A stretch of DNA of 64,000 nt from Aquimarina macrocephali JAMB N27 (GCF_000520995.1 NZ_JACA01000023.1:116529-180528), one strand, 5' to 3'. Numbered from the stretch's first letter, positions 17,525 through 26,266 are shown. The notes: generated by a model not told the origin, from the sequence alone. Made by a program: numbers and translations.

Positions 17525-18196
17525 ATGAAAAATATATTATATATAATATGGAGTGTCGTTTTATTATTTTCAAGTTGCCAGAGCAATAGTCAATCTGCTA
17601 AAAACAAAAAAGAAGTAACACAAAATGAAAACATCACTCCCGTGAGAGTTGAACCTGTAGACGGTTTAGAAAGAGCTTATTTTGCAAGTGGATGTTTTTG
17701 GTGTGTAGAAGCTGTTTATGAAAGCGTAAAAGGTGTTAAAGAATCTATCTCTGGTTACTCAGGAGGTCATACTACAAACCCAACATACCAATCCAGCAAT
17801 ACAGGACGAACAGGGCACGCAGAAGCGGTAGAGATTATCTATGACCCAAAAACTGTTTCTTTCTCGACTTTGGTAGACGTATATTTTGGATCACAAAACC
17901 CAACACAGGTTAACGGACAAGGCCCAGATCATGGTTCTCAATACAGATCAATTATCTTTTATCAAAATGAAGAACAGAAAAAAATAGTCGACGACAAAAA
18001 AGAAGTATTGGGTAAAAAACTAAACAGAAGAATAGCAGCAGAAGTTTTACCATTTCAAAAATTCTGGAAAGGAGAAGCTTATCATCAGGATTATGAAAAA
18101 AGAAATCCAGGTAATCCCTACATACGCAATATATCTGTTCCCAGATTAAAAAGATTTCAAGCAAAGTTCCCTGACCTTATTAAAGAGAAACATTAG
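17525..18196 (+). CDS. msrA: Peptide methionine-S-sulfoxide reductase MsrA, predicted lipoprotein
   Basis: MsrA reduces methionine-S-sulfoxide in proteins. The catalytic block GCFWC (residues 56-60, nucleophile Cys57) sits in YFASGCFWCVEAVY, and later GYSGGHT, the GHAEAVEI region and DHGSQYRS are all family signatures. Unlike the cytoplasmic form, it starts with a lipoprotein signal with lipobox-like FSSC (Cys18) and about 25 further linker residues. It should therefore repair oxidised proteins in the periplasm or at a membrane surface. Total length is 223 residues. A resolving cysteine is not obvious at the C-terminus. It is a single-gene unit. Confidence 0.93.
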   Translation: MKNILYIIWSVVLLFSSCQSNSQSAKNKKEVTQNENITPVRVEPVDGLERAYFASGCFWCVEAVYESVKGVKESISGYSGGHTTNPTYQSSNTGRTGHAEAVEIIYDPKTVSFSTLVDVYFGSQNPTQVNGQGPDHGSQYRSIIFYQNEEQKKIVDDKKEVLGKKLNRRIAAEVLPFQKFWKGEAYHQDYEKRNPGNPYIRNISVPRLKRFQAKFPDLIKEKH

Positions 18197-18471
18197 AGTT
18201 TGCTCACATTTTAATTTAAGGATCGGATTTAAACGTTATTACCAGAGCCCACAGACCGCGTGTTAAACCTATGTTAAAACAAATATAGTCCTTGCCCCCA
18301 TCAAATCAAGCCTTTTTCACTTTTACATACATCTTTAATACATGACTTACAAAACCGACAATGCTATTGAAAAATTATAATTAAATCGGTTGTATTGACA
18401 AAAAAAATCGTTGAAAAACACAAAACGATGAAAATAAATTGTTATTTTTATTGAAATAAAATGAAAACAAG

Positions 18472-18502
18472 TTGTGTTTTTCATATTAAAACATTACTTT
18501 TG
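18472..18502 (+). promoter_or_regulatory. promoter of the SH3/coiled-coil gene
   Basis: TTGT, 19 bases, then TACTTTTG: the -7 box is a full match to TAnnTTTG, and spacing is as expected for the Bacteroidota primary sigma factor. It lies about 300 bases ahead of the start codon. Confidence 0.65.
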
Positions 18503-18609
18503 AGTCTGATTTAATGGTTTTCTTTTCAGTATTTTAATCGAAAGTATTGAAGTTTTGCTAGAGCAAAAACACTTTAAATTATTGAAAAACAGATCATTAC
18601 AGATTAGAT

Positions 18610-18663
18610 TGTTCTTTAAAAAATTGTAATTCTTTTATTGTTCATTAGAACGTTTTAAAAGAA
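18610..18663 (+). promoter_or_regulatory. boxA-like sequence followed by a stem-loop
   Basis: TGTTCTTTAAAAA resembles the boxA antitermination signal (TGCTCTTTAACA in E. coli rrn leaders). Seven bases later a nested inverted repeat starts: TTCTTTT with AAAAGAA outside, GTTC with GAAC inside. The order matches rrn leaders and phage nut sites. Function is inferred only. Confidence 0.4.
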
Positions 18664-18803
18664 GAAATTAGAGCTAAAATATTTTTGGCATCTTTTTTGA
18701 AGATCGATTTTTGACGGTAAATTATGTTTTTTTATAAATTTTTAATTAAAGAAATAGTAATATTAAATTTGAATTATAACCCAATCTACTTAAAACAAGC
18801 GAT

Positions 18804-19958
18804 ATGAAGTCTATTTTTACATTTATTCTGCTTTTGGTGATTACTTTCTCGTCTGCTCATGCTCAGGATGGGCAATACTTAATGTCTTCTAATAAATTAG
18901 AAGTTCGAAGTGGTCCAGGTCTACAATTTAATACCATCGCCGAGGTTCCTCAAGGAACTCAGGTGTATGTAATGAGCTCTAATTATGGAGAGTGGAGTGC
19001 AATACAGTTCAAGAAAATGAACGGTTTTGTACTTAGTAGCCTATTAACCGAGGATAGCCGAATTGCAGATGCAGAAAAAGCTGCTCAAGAGGCAGCAGCA
19101 AAAAGAGAAGCAGCAAAACAAGCTGCGGCACAAGCAATTGCACAGGCAGAAGCTGCCAAGAAAGCTGCAGAAGAAGCAGCAAGAAGAGCGATTGCTAATG
19201 CAGAACGTCTAAAAAGAGAAGCAGAAGCAACGGCTGCAAAAGCTATTGCCGATGCAGAAGCAGCAAAACGATCAAAAGACGTTGCTGCACAAAGAGCTCT
19301 TGCAGATACAGAAGAAACAAGAAGAGCGGTAGAAGAAGCTAACAAAAGAGCTGCAAGAGGTTCGAATGTAGCCTCTAATCCTATCGAATCTACAACACCA
19401 TCTTATGGTTCTAGCTCAAATACGAGTTCTCCTAAAGCTGCTTCTATAGAAGTATCTAGAGAAGATAAATACTCTAGCTGGGAGAAAAAGACATATAAGT
19501 CTGGTGCTACTCCAAAATCATTTAACTTTAAAGGTAAGTTTGACTACAAACTAGATAACTACCTTAAAATTAAAGTAGGAAAAAATACAGAGGTAGTTGT
19601 TAAAATGTACAAAATGGGTAAAACCAAAGCTGATGATCAGTTAGTACGTGTGACCTTTATCAACTCAAATTCTACTCAGTTTATCAGAAACGTTCCTGAA
19701 GGAGAGTACTATCTTAAAATTGCATACGGTAAGCAGTGGGCAGAAACCACTAAGGATGGTAAAAAATTCGGAACTTTTACTAAGAATGCATTATATGAGC
19801 ATAGTCAGCAAATCTTAGATTTTAACACAGTTAAAACTTCTAAGGGTATCAACGTTCCTTCTTATAACTTAGCATTAGATCTTCTTCCTAGTGGAGGTGG
19901 ATATAGTACTGGTAGTACAGATGATAATATCACTGCAACTAAATTTAACGAAAACTAA
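18804..19958 (+). CDS. secreted SH3-domain protein with Ala/Glu/Lys coiled coil and C-terminal beta domain
   Basis: This 384-residue protein has a signal peptide (about 1-20, ending AHAQ). A bacterial SH3 domain (about 22-82) follows, with KLEVRSGPGLQFNTIAEVP and a WSAIQF..MNGFV pattern; such domains bind peptidoglycan or peptides. Residues about 88-185 are a regular Ala/Glu/Lys/Arg-rich helix of roughly 11-residue repeats, surely a coiled coil spanning many nanometres. A Ser/Thr-rich linker leads to a beta-rich C-terminal domain (about 210-360) that I do not recognise. The likely role is structural, in the periplasm or at the cell wall. The long, structured leader suggests high or special expression. 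Confidence 0.75.
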   Translation: MKSIFTFILLLVITFSSAHAQDGQYLMSSNKLEVRSGPGLQFNTIAEVPQGTQVYVMSSNYGEWSAIQFKKMNGFVLSSLLTEDSRIADAEKAAQEAAAKREAAKQAAAQAIAQAEAAKKAAEEAARRAIANAERLKREAEATAAKAIADAEAAKRSKDVAAQRALADTEETRRAVEEANKRAARGSNVASNPIESTTPSYGSSSNTSSPKAASIEVSREDKYSSWEKKTYKSGATPKSFNFKGKFDYKLDNYLKIKVGKNTEVVVKMYKMGKTKADDQLVRVTFINSNSTQFIRNVPEGEYYLKIAYGKQWAETTKDGKKFGTFTKNALYEHSQQILDFNTVKTSKGINVPSYNLALDLLPSGGGYSTGSTDDNITATKFNEN

Positions 19959-20278
19959 GAATACAATACATACATTTTATAATCACCAAAATATAAATGT
20001 AACATATAATAAACACAGTAAGGTTTTTTTTTAGAACGAAATCCTTACATAACTAAAAAGCCTGTATATACGATCGTATATACAGGCTTTTTAGTTATTA
20101 GTTACGAATAGACATATCTTAAGGCGATTAAAAGCTACCAAATCAAGAATTTCAAACATAATGCAGAAAAATTAAGTCGACATTAACTCTTTTTAATAAA
20201 GAATCTAAGTATTGACACACCTTTACTGTTGTAAAAAAACTTAGACTGCTTTACTATCTAGACCTAAACAACCGATAC
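19959..20278. other. intergenic region with a long palindrome
   Basis: This 320-base gap lies between the SH3 gene (+) and folD (-), which converge. It contains a smaller inverted repeat (GTAAGG near 20018 with CCTTAC at 20043-20048) and the perfect palindrome described separately. No gene is seen. Confidence 0.6.
20049..20098. terminator. perfect 50-bp palindrome, probable bidirectional terminator
   Basis: Both arms of 25 bases are exactly complementary around the centre CGA/TCG at 20073/20074, with no spacer. The core AAAAAGCCTGTATATAC pairs with its complement ending in CTTTTT, so either strand gives a strong hairpin with a T tract inside the arm. Position between convergent genes fits a terminator. 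The perfection and length exceed what termination needs. Confidence 0.8.
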
Positions 20279-21163
20279 CTATTTATTACTACGGTGTCTT
20301 TCTCTTGCCAATAATGTATTTTTAAGTAACATCGCTATTGTCATTGGTCCTACTCCTCCTGGTACAGGAGTAATAAAAGATGCTTTTTTGCTTACATTTT
20401 CAAAATCCACATCCCCAACAATCCTATATCCCTTTGGGTTAGACTCATCAGAAACTCTTGTAATCCCAACATCAATAACAACCGCATTTTCTTTCACCAT
20501 CTCTGCCTTTAAAAAATTCGGAACTCCCAATGCAGAAATAACAATATCTGCCTGAGCAATGATTTGTTCAATATTTTTGGTATGACTATGGGTTAATGTA
20601 ACTGTAGAATTACCAGGAGAACCTTTTCTTCCCATTAAAATACTTATGGGCCTACCCACAATATGACTTCTACCAATTACCACAGTATGTTTTCCTTTGG
20701 TCTCTACATTGTAGCGCTCTAATAATTCTAAAATACCAAATGGTGTAGCAGAAATAAAAGCTGGCATCTCTAGTGCCATTTTCCCAAAATTCATAGGATG
20801 AAAACCATCTACATCCTTATCAGGGTGTACTGCTAAAAGTATTTTTTGTTCATCAATTTGGGAAGGTAGTGGCAATTGCACTATAAAGCCATCGATATCA
20901 TCATCTTCATTAAGCTCTTTGATCTTTGCCAACAATTCTGTTTCACTGGTAGTATCAGGCATTTTAACCAAAGTAGACTCAAAACCTATTCGTTCACACG
21001 CTCTAACTTTGCTACCCACATAGGTTAAACTTGCACCATCATTACCTACCAAAACTGCTGCAAGATGTGGTACTTTCTCACCACGTTCTTTCATTTTCTG
21101 GACCTCAACAGCTATTTCATCTTTAATATCGTTACTTACTTTTTTTCCATCTAATATTTCCAT
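20279..21163 (-). CDS. folD: Methylenetetrahydrofolate dehydrogenase/cyclohydrolase
   Basis: FolD is the bifunctional one-carbon enzyme producing 10-formyl-THF. The 294 residues contain YVGSKVRACERIG with catalytic Lys52, VQLPLP (95-100), the cofactor-binding IGRSHIVGRP (163-172) and PVPGGVGPMT (266-275). Length is normal. It lies 37 bases after ffh on the same strand and is probably co-transcribed with it. The C-terminus extends slightly beyond the family core with a basic tail. Confidence 0.96.
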   Translation of the reverse strand: MEILDGKKVSNDIKDEIAVEVQKMKERGEKVPHLAAVLVGNDGASLTYVGSKVRACERIGFESTLVKMPDTTSETELLAKIKELNEDDDIDGFIVQLPLPSQIDEQKILLAVHPDKDVDGFHPMNFGKMALEMPAFISATPFGILELLERYNVETKGKHTVVIGRSHIVGRPISILMGRKGSPGNSTVTLTHSHTKNIEQIIAQADIVISALGVPNFLKAEMVKENAVVIDVGITRVSDESNPKGYRIVGDVDFENVSKKASFITPVPGGVGPMTIAMLLKNTLLARERHRSNK

Positions 21164-21200
21164 TTGCCTAAATTACCAGTTATTTCCAAAAAAATTATAA

Positions 21201-22529
21201 TTATTTCATTTTACCCATCATCTGCATCATTCGTTTTCCACCGCCACCTTGCATCATCTTCATCATCTTACTCATCTGATCAAATTGTTTTAACAATTGA
21301 TTCACCTGCTGTATGGATGTTCCCGAACCTTTACCAATACGTTTCTTTCTGCTAGAATTTATGATTTGCGGTTTTGATCGTTCTTCTGGCGTCATAGAAT
21401 GTATAATAGCTTCAATATGTCTAAACGCATCATCATCGATATCCATGTTTTTCATCATTTTTCCTGCTCCTGGTATCATTCCGATCAAATCCTTCATATT
21501 ACCCATTTTCTTAATCTGCTGAATTTGTTTTAGGAAATCATCAAATCCAAACTGATTTTTAGCAATTTTCTTTTGTAGTTTTCTCGCCTCTTCTTCATCA
21601 AACTGTTCTTGAGCACGCTCTACCAGAGATACAACATCTCCCATTCCCAAAATACGATCTGCCATACGAGAAGGATAGAACACATCAATAGCTTCCATTT
21701 TCTCTCCTGTACCAATAAATTTAATAGGTTTATTGACAACCGATTTTATAGATATTGCCGCTCCACCTCGAGTATCACCATCCAGTTTGGTTAAGATTAC
21801 TCCATCAAAATTAAGCACATCATTAAAGGCTTTTGCAGTATTAACCGCATCCTGCCCTGTCATAGAATCAACAACAAATAAGGTTTCATTAGGAGTAACG
21901 GCTTTATGGATATTTGCAATCTCTGTCATCATCACTTCATCAACTGCCAGACGCCCTGCGGTATCAATAATAACCACATTAAATCCATTTGCCTTTGCAT
22001 GTGCCACACCAGCTTTAGCGATAGCAACCGGGTCATTGTTACCTCTATCACTAAAAACTTCTACATCAATCTGTTCTCCAACTACATGTAACTGATCAAT
22101 CGCTGCAGGTCTATATACATCACAAGCAACAAGAAGTGGTTTTTGAGTTTTTTTGGTTGCAAGAAAATTAGCCAGTTTCCCCGAAAAAGTAGTTTTACCA
22201 GAACCTTGTAATCCCGACATCAAAATAACCGATGGTTTACCAGATAAATCAATATCCACAACATCACCACCCATCAATTCTGTCAATTCATCCTTGACAA
22301 GTTTTACCATCAACTGCCCAGGCTTAAGGCTTTTCAAAACATTTTGACCTAATGCTTTTTCTTTTACGGTTGCAGTAAATTCTTTGGCAATTTTATAATT
22401 TACATCGGCATCAACTAATGCTCTTCGTACTTCTTTAAGTGTCTCTGCAACATTTACTTCTGTTATCTGCCCGTGACCTTTTAGAATATGTAAAGCCTTA
22501 TCTAGCTTATCACTTAAATTATCAAACAT
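21201..22529 (-). CDS. ffh: Signal recognition particle protein Ffh
   Basis: Ffh binds 4.5S RNA and signal peptides to target nascent membrane proteins to FtsY. These 442 residues show the N domain with the ALLDADV-like RRALVDADVN (36-45), the GTPase G domain with P-loop GLQGSGKTT (106-114), DTAGRL (189-194) and TKLDGD (about 247-252), and the methionine-rich M domain to the end (repeated MM, GGGGKRMMQMM). Length is standard. No 4.5S RNA gene is seen nearby. A good promoter lies upstream. Confidence 0.97.
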   Translation of the reverse strand: MFDNLSDKLDKALHILKGHGQITEVNVAETLKEVRRALVDADVNYKIAKEFTATVKEKALGQNVLKSLKPGQLMVKLVKDELTELMGGDVVDIDLSGKPSVILMSGLQGSGKTTFSGKLANFLATKKTQKPLLVACDVYRPAAIDQLHVVGEQIDVEVFSDRGNNDPVAIAKAGVAHAKANGFNVVIIDTAGRLAVDEVMMTEIANIHKAVTPNETLFVVDSMTGQDAVNTAKAFNDVLNFDGVILTKLDGDTRGGAAISIKSVVNKPIKFIGTGEKMEAIDVFYPSRMADRILGMGDVVSLVERAQEQFDEEEARKLQKKIAKNQFGFDDFLKQIQQIKKMGNMKDLIGMIPGAGKMMKNMDIDDDAFRHIEAIIHSMTPEERSKPQIINSSRKKRIGKGSGTSIQQVNQLLKQFDQMSKMMKMMQGGGGKRMMQMMGKMK

Positions 22530-22867
22530 ATATTTTCTCGTATTTTGAAAACACTACCTTTATCGATAGATCGGTGCAAATTTAAGGATTTGAAGTGTAT
22601 AAATAAAGGATGGAATTATAGAATTACAGAATCAATACCAAACAATATAGCAACGCATGCATTTTTTTTACCAAAAACAAGATCTGCATAAGGTTTTGCG
22701 TTTTATTTTACTATAAAAAACTGAAGACCATTTATATATCTAAATCATGAATCTATTTTTCAAAATTCTTTCAAAATAAAAGTATTCTTCCAAAATTATT
22801 CATAGAAAATGTGTTCTAAATGAAGTAGAACTAGAATTTACCTCCGATTTGATTTTTGATATTAGTC
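22530..22867. other. intergenic region upstream of ffh
   Basis: 338 AT-rich bases between the GNAT gene and ffh, both minus strand. It holds the ffh promoter (22577-22607). I see no ORF, RNA gene or clear terminator for the GNAT gene. Confidence 0.5.
22577..22607 (-). promoter_or_regulatory. ffh promoter
   Basis: The minus strand has TTTA, 19 bases, then TAAATTTG. The -7 box matches TAnnTTTG exactly and the -33 box three of four bases. It predicts a leader of roughly 40 bases before ffh. Confidence 0.65.
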
Positions 22868-23335
22868 TTAGAGATGTTTTACTCCACTATAGCTTATTAT
22901 TTCTTCTCCCCCAACTACTTTTGAAGCATTTTTTATAATTTCAAAGCCATTTTTCTGAAAAAACGAACGGGTTAACATATTAACCTGTGTAGTTAATGTC
23001 TTTATATTTGTTTTTTGTGCTATCTCTTCAATAGTGTGATATAATTCACTAGCAATTCCTCGTCCATGATAATTCATATGAACAAATATATACTCAATAT
23101 TTCCTTTTGAATCCATAGAAAAAGAACCTACGATTTCACCATTTAACTTAGCATTATAGATAAAGTCTTTATTAAATTTCTTTTGCCAGTATACTTTGTT
23201 TATGGCCAATCGAGAGTAAATTTTGATTTCAGATTTTGTAAATACCATAGAACCATAAGTAATAACCGTCTGATAAAACAAATGTTGCATCAACGGTAAA
23301 TCTTGGTCAGTTGCTCTTGATATTTGACACTTCAT
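22868..23335 (-). CDS. GNAT-family N-acetyltransferase
   Basis: This is a 155-residue single-domain acetyltransferase. The acetyl-CoA loop is YHGRGIASELYHTIEE (about 89-104, the R/Q-x-x-G-x-G/A pattern), preceded by the strand NIEYIFVHMN and followed by NMLTRSFFQKNGFEI, typical of motif B. The fold assignment is secure, the substrate unknown: it could be a small amine or a protein N-terminus. It stands alone between argS and ffh on the same strand, about 150 bases from argS. Confidence 0.85.
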   Translation of the reverse strand: MKCQISRATDQDLPLMQHLFYQTVITYGSMVFTKSEIKIYSRLAINKVYWQKKFNKDFIYNAKLNGEIVGSFSMDSKGNIEYIFVHMNYHGRGIASELYHTIEEIAQKTNIKTLTTQVNMLTRSFFQKNGFEIIKNASKVVGGEEIISYSGVKHL

Positions 23336-23412
23336 AATACTAAAATAAAAAAACAGATGATTTAATTTAGCATTTTACTATTGATTTTTACTACATATTT
23401 AGACAAAAGGAA

Positions 23413-23456
23413 TAAAAAATCGATATTCTTCTCCTTTTTATTCAAAAAATATCGAT
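23413..23456 (-). terminator. argS terminator
   Basis: A 9-bp stem (ATCGATATT with AATATCGAT) with a 20-base loop is followed on the minus strand by TTTTTTATT. It lies about 30 bases past the argS stop. Confidence 0.7.
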
Positions 23457-23484
23457 CCTAAAGGTTTTACACCTATATCAAAAA

Positions 23485-25263
23485 CTACATTCGTTTAGGC
23501 ACGCTAATCCCCAAAAGTTTAAATGCCGATTTAATAGTGTTACCTACCAGACTAGAAATCTGAACTCTAAATGCTTTTTCCTGATCTGTATCTGCTCCAA
23601 ATATAGATACATTCTGAAAAAACGAATTATAACTCTTTACCAGATCATAGGTATAATTACTAATTATAGCTGGACTAAGTTCATTCGCAGCATTTTGAAT
23701 AACTTCTGGATAAAGCTCTAATTGTTTAATGAGCTCTTTTTCCTTTTCATGTAATGCTATATCGACAATCGGGCTATTGTAATCAAAGTCTGCTTTGCGT
23801 AGAATTGCTTGAATACGTGCATAGGTATATTGTATAAATGGGCCTGTATTTCCTTGAAAATCTACTGATTCTTCAGGATTAAAAAGAATGCGTTTTTTGG
23901 GATCTACTTTCAAAATAAAATATTTTAATGCCCCAAGTCCAATAGTACGGTAAATTTCTGTTTTTTCATCTTCGGTATAACCATCTAACTTACCCAAATC
24001 TTTAGAAATCTCACCAGCAGTTACTACCATTTGATTAATTAAATCATCAGCATCTACTACGGTTCCTTCTCTACTTTTCATTTTACCACTAGGCAAATCA
24101 ACCATACCATAACTTAGATGGTGTAAATATTGTGCCCAATCATATCCTAATTTCTTCAAAATTAAAAATAGCACTTTGAAATGATAATCCTGCTCATTCG
24201 CTACAGTATAAATCATCCCTCCTATATCTGGATTATCCTTAACCCGTTGTATGGCTGTTCCGATATCCTGAGTCATATACACTGCAGTACCATCACTACG
24301 TAGTACTATTTTTTCATCAAGACCTTCATCAGTAAGATCACACCATACCGACCCATCTTCTTTTTTAAAAAATACACCCTTAGCTAACCCTTCTTCGATA
24401 TTATCTTTACCAAGGAGGTATGTACTACTTTCATAATAATAACTATCAAAACCTACTCCCAAAGTTTTATACGTCTGGTCGAAACCTTCATACACCCAAC
24501 CATTCATCATTTCCCAAAGCTTCACCACTTCTTCATCTCCTGCTTCCCATTTACGAAGCATTTCCTGGGCTTCTACTATAACTGAAGCTTCTTTTTTTGC
24601 GTCCTCTTCTGTTTTACCATCCGCAACTAACTGTGCAATTTGACCCTTATAGACTTGATCAAATTTTACATAATAATTTCCAACTAATTTATCTCCTTTT
24701 AACCCAGTAGATTCTGGTGTTTTTCCTTCACCATATTTCTGCCAGGCTAACATAGACTTACAGATATGTATGCCTCGGTCATTAATAATTTGGGTCTTAA
24801 GCACTCTTTTACCACTAGCTTTAATAATCTCTGCTACAGCATACCCCAAAAGGTTGTTTCTTACATGACCTAAGTGCAAAGGTTTATTTGAATTAGGTGA
24901 GGAATACTCTACCATAATCGCTTTATCTCCTTCTGAAGGGGTAACAAAACCATAATGCTCAATATTTCTGATTTCTGTAAAAAAATTAAGGTAATATGAA
25001 TCCGAAATTACTAAATTCAGAAACCCTTTAACCACATTATAAGCGTCAATTTCTTCTACATTCTCTATCAAATATTTACCTATAGATTCTCCTATCTGCA
25101 CAGGATTTCCTTTTACTACACGAAGCATAGGAAATACCACTACGGTAACATCTCCCTCAAACTCTTTTCGGGTGGCTTGTAATTCTACAGATTCCAGATC
25201 AGCACTATACAATTGTCGTATCGCATCTTTTACTTTTTCTGAAATGGTTTGTTGTAAACTCAT
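23485..25263 (-). CDS. argS: Arginyl-tRNA synthetase
   Basis: This class I synthetase charges tRNA-Arg. The 592 residues contain an N-terminal Add1-like domain for tRNA D-loop recognition (1-105), the HIGH motif as HLGH (130-133) in NSNKPLHLGHVRNN, a KMSKS-like GKMKSREGT further on, and the C-terminal anticodon-binding DALR domain ending ISVPKRM, the typical ArgRS terminus. Length is normal. It appears to be a single-gene unit with its own terminator. Confidence 0.97.
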   Translation of the reverse strand: MSLQQTISEKVKDAIRQLYSADLESVELQATRKEFEGDVTVVVFPMLRVVKGNPVQIGESIGKYLIENVEEIDAYNVVKGFLNLVISDSYYLNFFTEIRNIEHYGFVTPSEGDKAIMVEYSSPNSNKPLHLGHVRNNLLGYAVAEIIKASGKRVLKTQIINDRGIHICKSMLAWQKYGEGKTPESTGLKGDKLVGNYYVKFDQVYKGQIAQLVADGKTEEDAKKEASVIVEAQEMLRKWEAGDEEVVKLWEMMNGWVYEGFDQTYKTLGVGFDSYYYESSTYLLGKDNIEEGLAKGVFFKKEDGSVWCDLTDEGLDEKIVLRSDGTAVYMTQDIGTAIQRVKDNPDIGGMIYTVANEQDYHFKVLFLILKKLGYDWAQYLHHLSYGMVDLPSGKMKSREGTVVDADDLINQMVVTAGEISKDLGKLDGYTEDEKTEIYRTIGLGALKYFILKVDPKKRILFNPEESVDFQGNTGPFIQYTYARIQAILRKADFDYNSPIVDIALHEKEKELIKQLELYPEVIQNAANELSPAIISNYTYDLVKSYNSFFQNVSIFGADTDQEKAFRVQISSLVGNTIKSAFKLLGISVPKRM

Positions 25264-25607
25264 CTTCTTAAAAAATTAAGCTGTAAAGATAATAGAAATT
25301 ACACAGCGATACTACGTGTTTTCACATCATTTCATTATATTGTACATAAAAAAACACTAGTCAACAACTCGTACAAAAACCCCCTGAGTTAAATTAGAAA
25401 ACATATCTAGAAATCATCCTTCCTTTTGTATCAGCATAGGTAGATTGATTATTTATGACACAAATGATATCTATTTATTATTTTGCATTTGAGGTTTCGA
25501 TCTGCAAGATTGTATAGTTAAATCAAATTTACTAGGACAAAACGCTAAGTTTTATCGATAAATTGCATTTTTTTTCGTATTTTTTATATATTTATTAAAA
25601 CAATCAT
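25264..25607. other. divergent intergenic region, argS and CpeT-like gene
   Basis: 344 AT-rich bases between divergently read argS (-) and the CpeT-like gene (+). It must carry both promoters. On the minus strand, TATCTTTA near 25287 is one mismatch from the -7 consensus and could serve argS. I found no clear box for the plus gene and no other feature. Confidence 0.4.
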
Positions 25608-26252
25608 ATGAGGCAACTATTACTAATTATTTTTCTATCAACATTACTTTCATCCTGTAATTCTAATCCTGTAAAAGATCTTGAATTACACAATTTGGTA
25701 GCTTTATTAATTGGTGAATTTTCTAATAAAGAACAAGCTGAAAATGATTCTAGCTTTGCCCATCTTAACTTAATTAATATTAGAATCTGGAAAGACAAAC
25801 CTGGGTATTGGATATATTCTGAAGTATCAGATGCAAAAGGAGATCATTACGTATACAATCAGACTATATTAAACTATGAGAGATTAGATTCCTCGACTAT
25901 TAAAAGCACAAGTTATAAAATCATTAGTGTAAAAGATCATACTACAGATCTAGACAATCCTGAATTTTCTAGCAAACCTTCGCCCGAACTCTTCGATAGA
26001 TTAACTTTGGATAGCCTGAAAATGAAAACCGGATGCCAAGTATATTTCAAGAAAAAGACTTCGACAATATATTCTGGTAAAACAGGTAAAGGATCTTGCA
26101 ATAACAATATTGATTATATTGATTATATCATGAGCACCTATGTGGTTAGTAAAAGCAAAATATCTATATGGACTAAAGGATATAACAACAGTGGAAAACA
26201 AGTATGGGGTAAAATCAAAGGACCTTATAAATACAAAAGAATCAGCAATTAA
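25608..26252 (+). CDS. CpeT/CpcT-family lipoprotein
   Basis: This 214-residue protein has a lipoprotein signal (lipobox LSSC, Cys17) and a domain matching the CpeT/CpcT family (PF06206): GEFSNKEQAEND (36-47), HLNLINIRIWKDKPGYWIY (52-70), TGCQVYF (141-147), the GSC position (162-164) and VWGKIKGPYKYKR (199-211). In cyanobacteria these proteins attach bilin chromophores to phycobiliproteins. Nothing here suggests phycobiliproteins, so a different ligand or role is likely; some Bacteroidota and Proteobacteria carry uncharacterised members. It is convergent with the Rrf2 gene, 14 bases away. Confidence 0.85.
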   Translation: MRQLLLIIFLSTLLSSCNSNPVKDLELHNLVALLIGEFSNKEQAENDSSFAHLNLINIRIWKDKPGYWIYSEVSDAKGDHYVYNQTILNYERLDSSTIKSTSYKIISVKDHTTDLDNPEFSSKPSPELFDRLTLDSLKMKTGCQVYFKKKTSTIYSGKTGKGSCNNNIDYIDYIMSTYVVSKSKISIWTKGYNNSGKQVWGKIKGPYKYKRISN

Positions 26253-26266
26253 AGATCACTTTGTGA

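Larger units (their letters stand above)
18197..18803. other. 607-base intergenic region with long leader of the SH3 gene
   Basis: No convincing protein gene or known structured RNA is seen. The right half is interesting. A strong promoter (18472-18502) predicts a start near 18509, hence a leader of about 295 bases for the gene at 18804. Within it lie a small hairpin (18552-18570), a boxA-like TGTTCTTTAAAAA (18610-18622) and a nested stem-loop (18630-18663). The left part, after msrA, shows no terminator that I can recognise. Confidence 0.6.

Noticed and set aside
18197..18471. Possible rRNA or tRNA gene after msrA
   Set aside because: I could find neither a cloverleaf nor any conserved rRNA word; only a boxA-like sequence further on recalls rrn leaders.
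19085..19345. Minus-strand Ala/Ser-rich ORF opposite the SH3 gene
   Set aside because: It is the complement of the Ala/Glu/Lys coiled-coil repeats; such codon patterns leave the opposite frame open. It has no start context or family match.
19070..19370. Possible tandem DNA repeat or CRISPR-like array
   Set aside because: The recurring GCAGAAGC-like words come from Ala/Glu/Lys codons in the coiled coil; unit length and sequence vary, and the frame is coding.
22530..22867. 4.5S RNA gene near ffh
   Set aside because: The conserved GGAAGCAG-type SRP loop is absent on both strands of the gap.
25608..26252. Phycobilin lyase function for the CpeT-like protein
   Set aside because: No phycobiliprotein or bilin-synthesis gene is seen, and the protein is a lipoprotein; only the fold family is supported.
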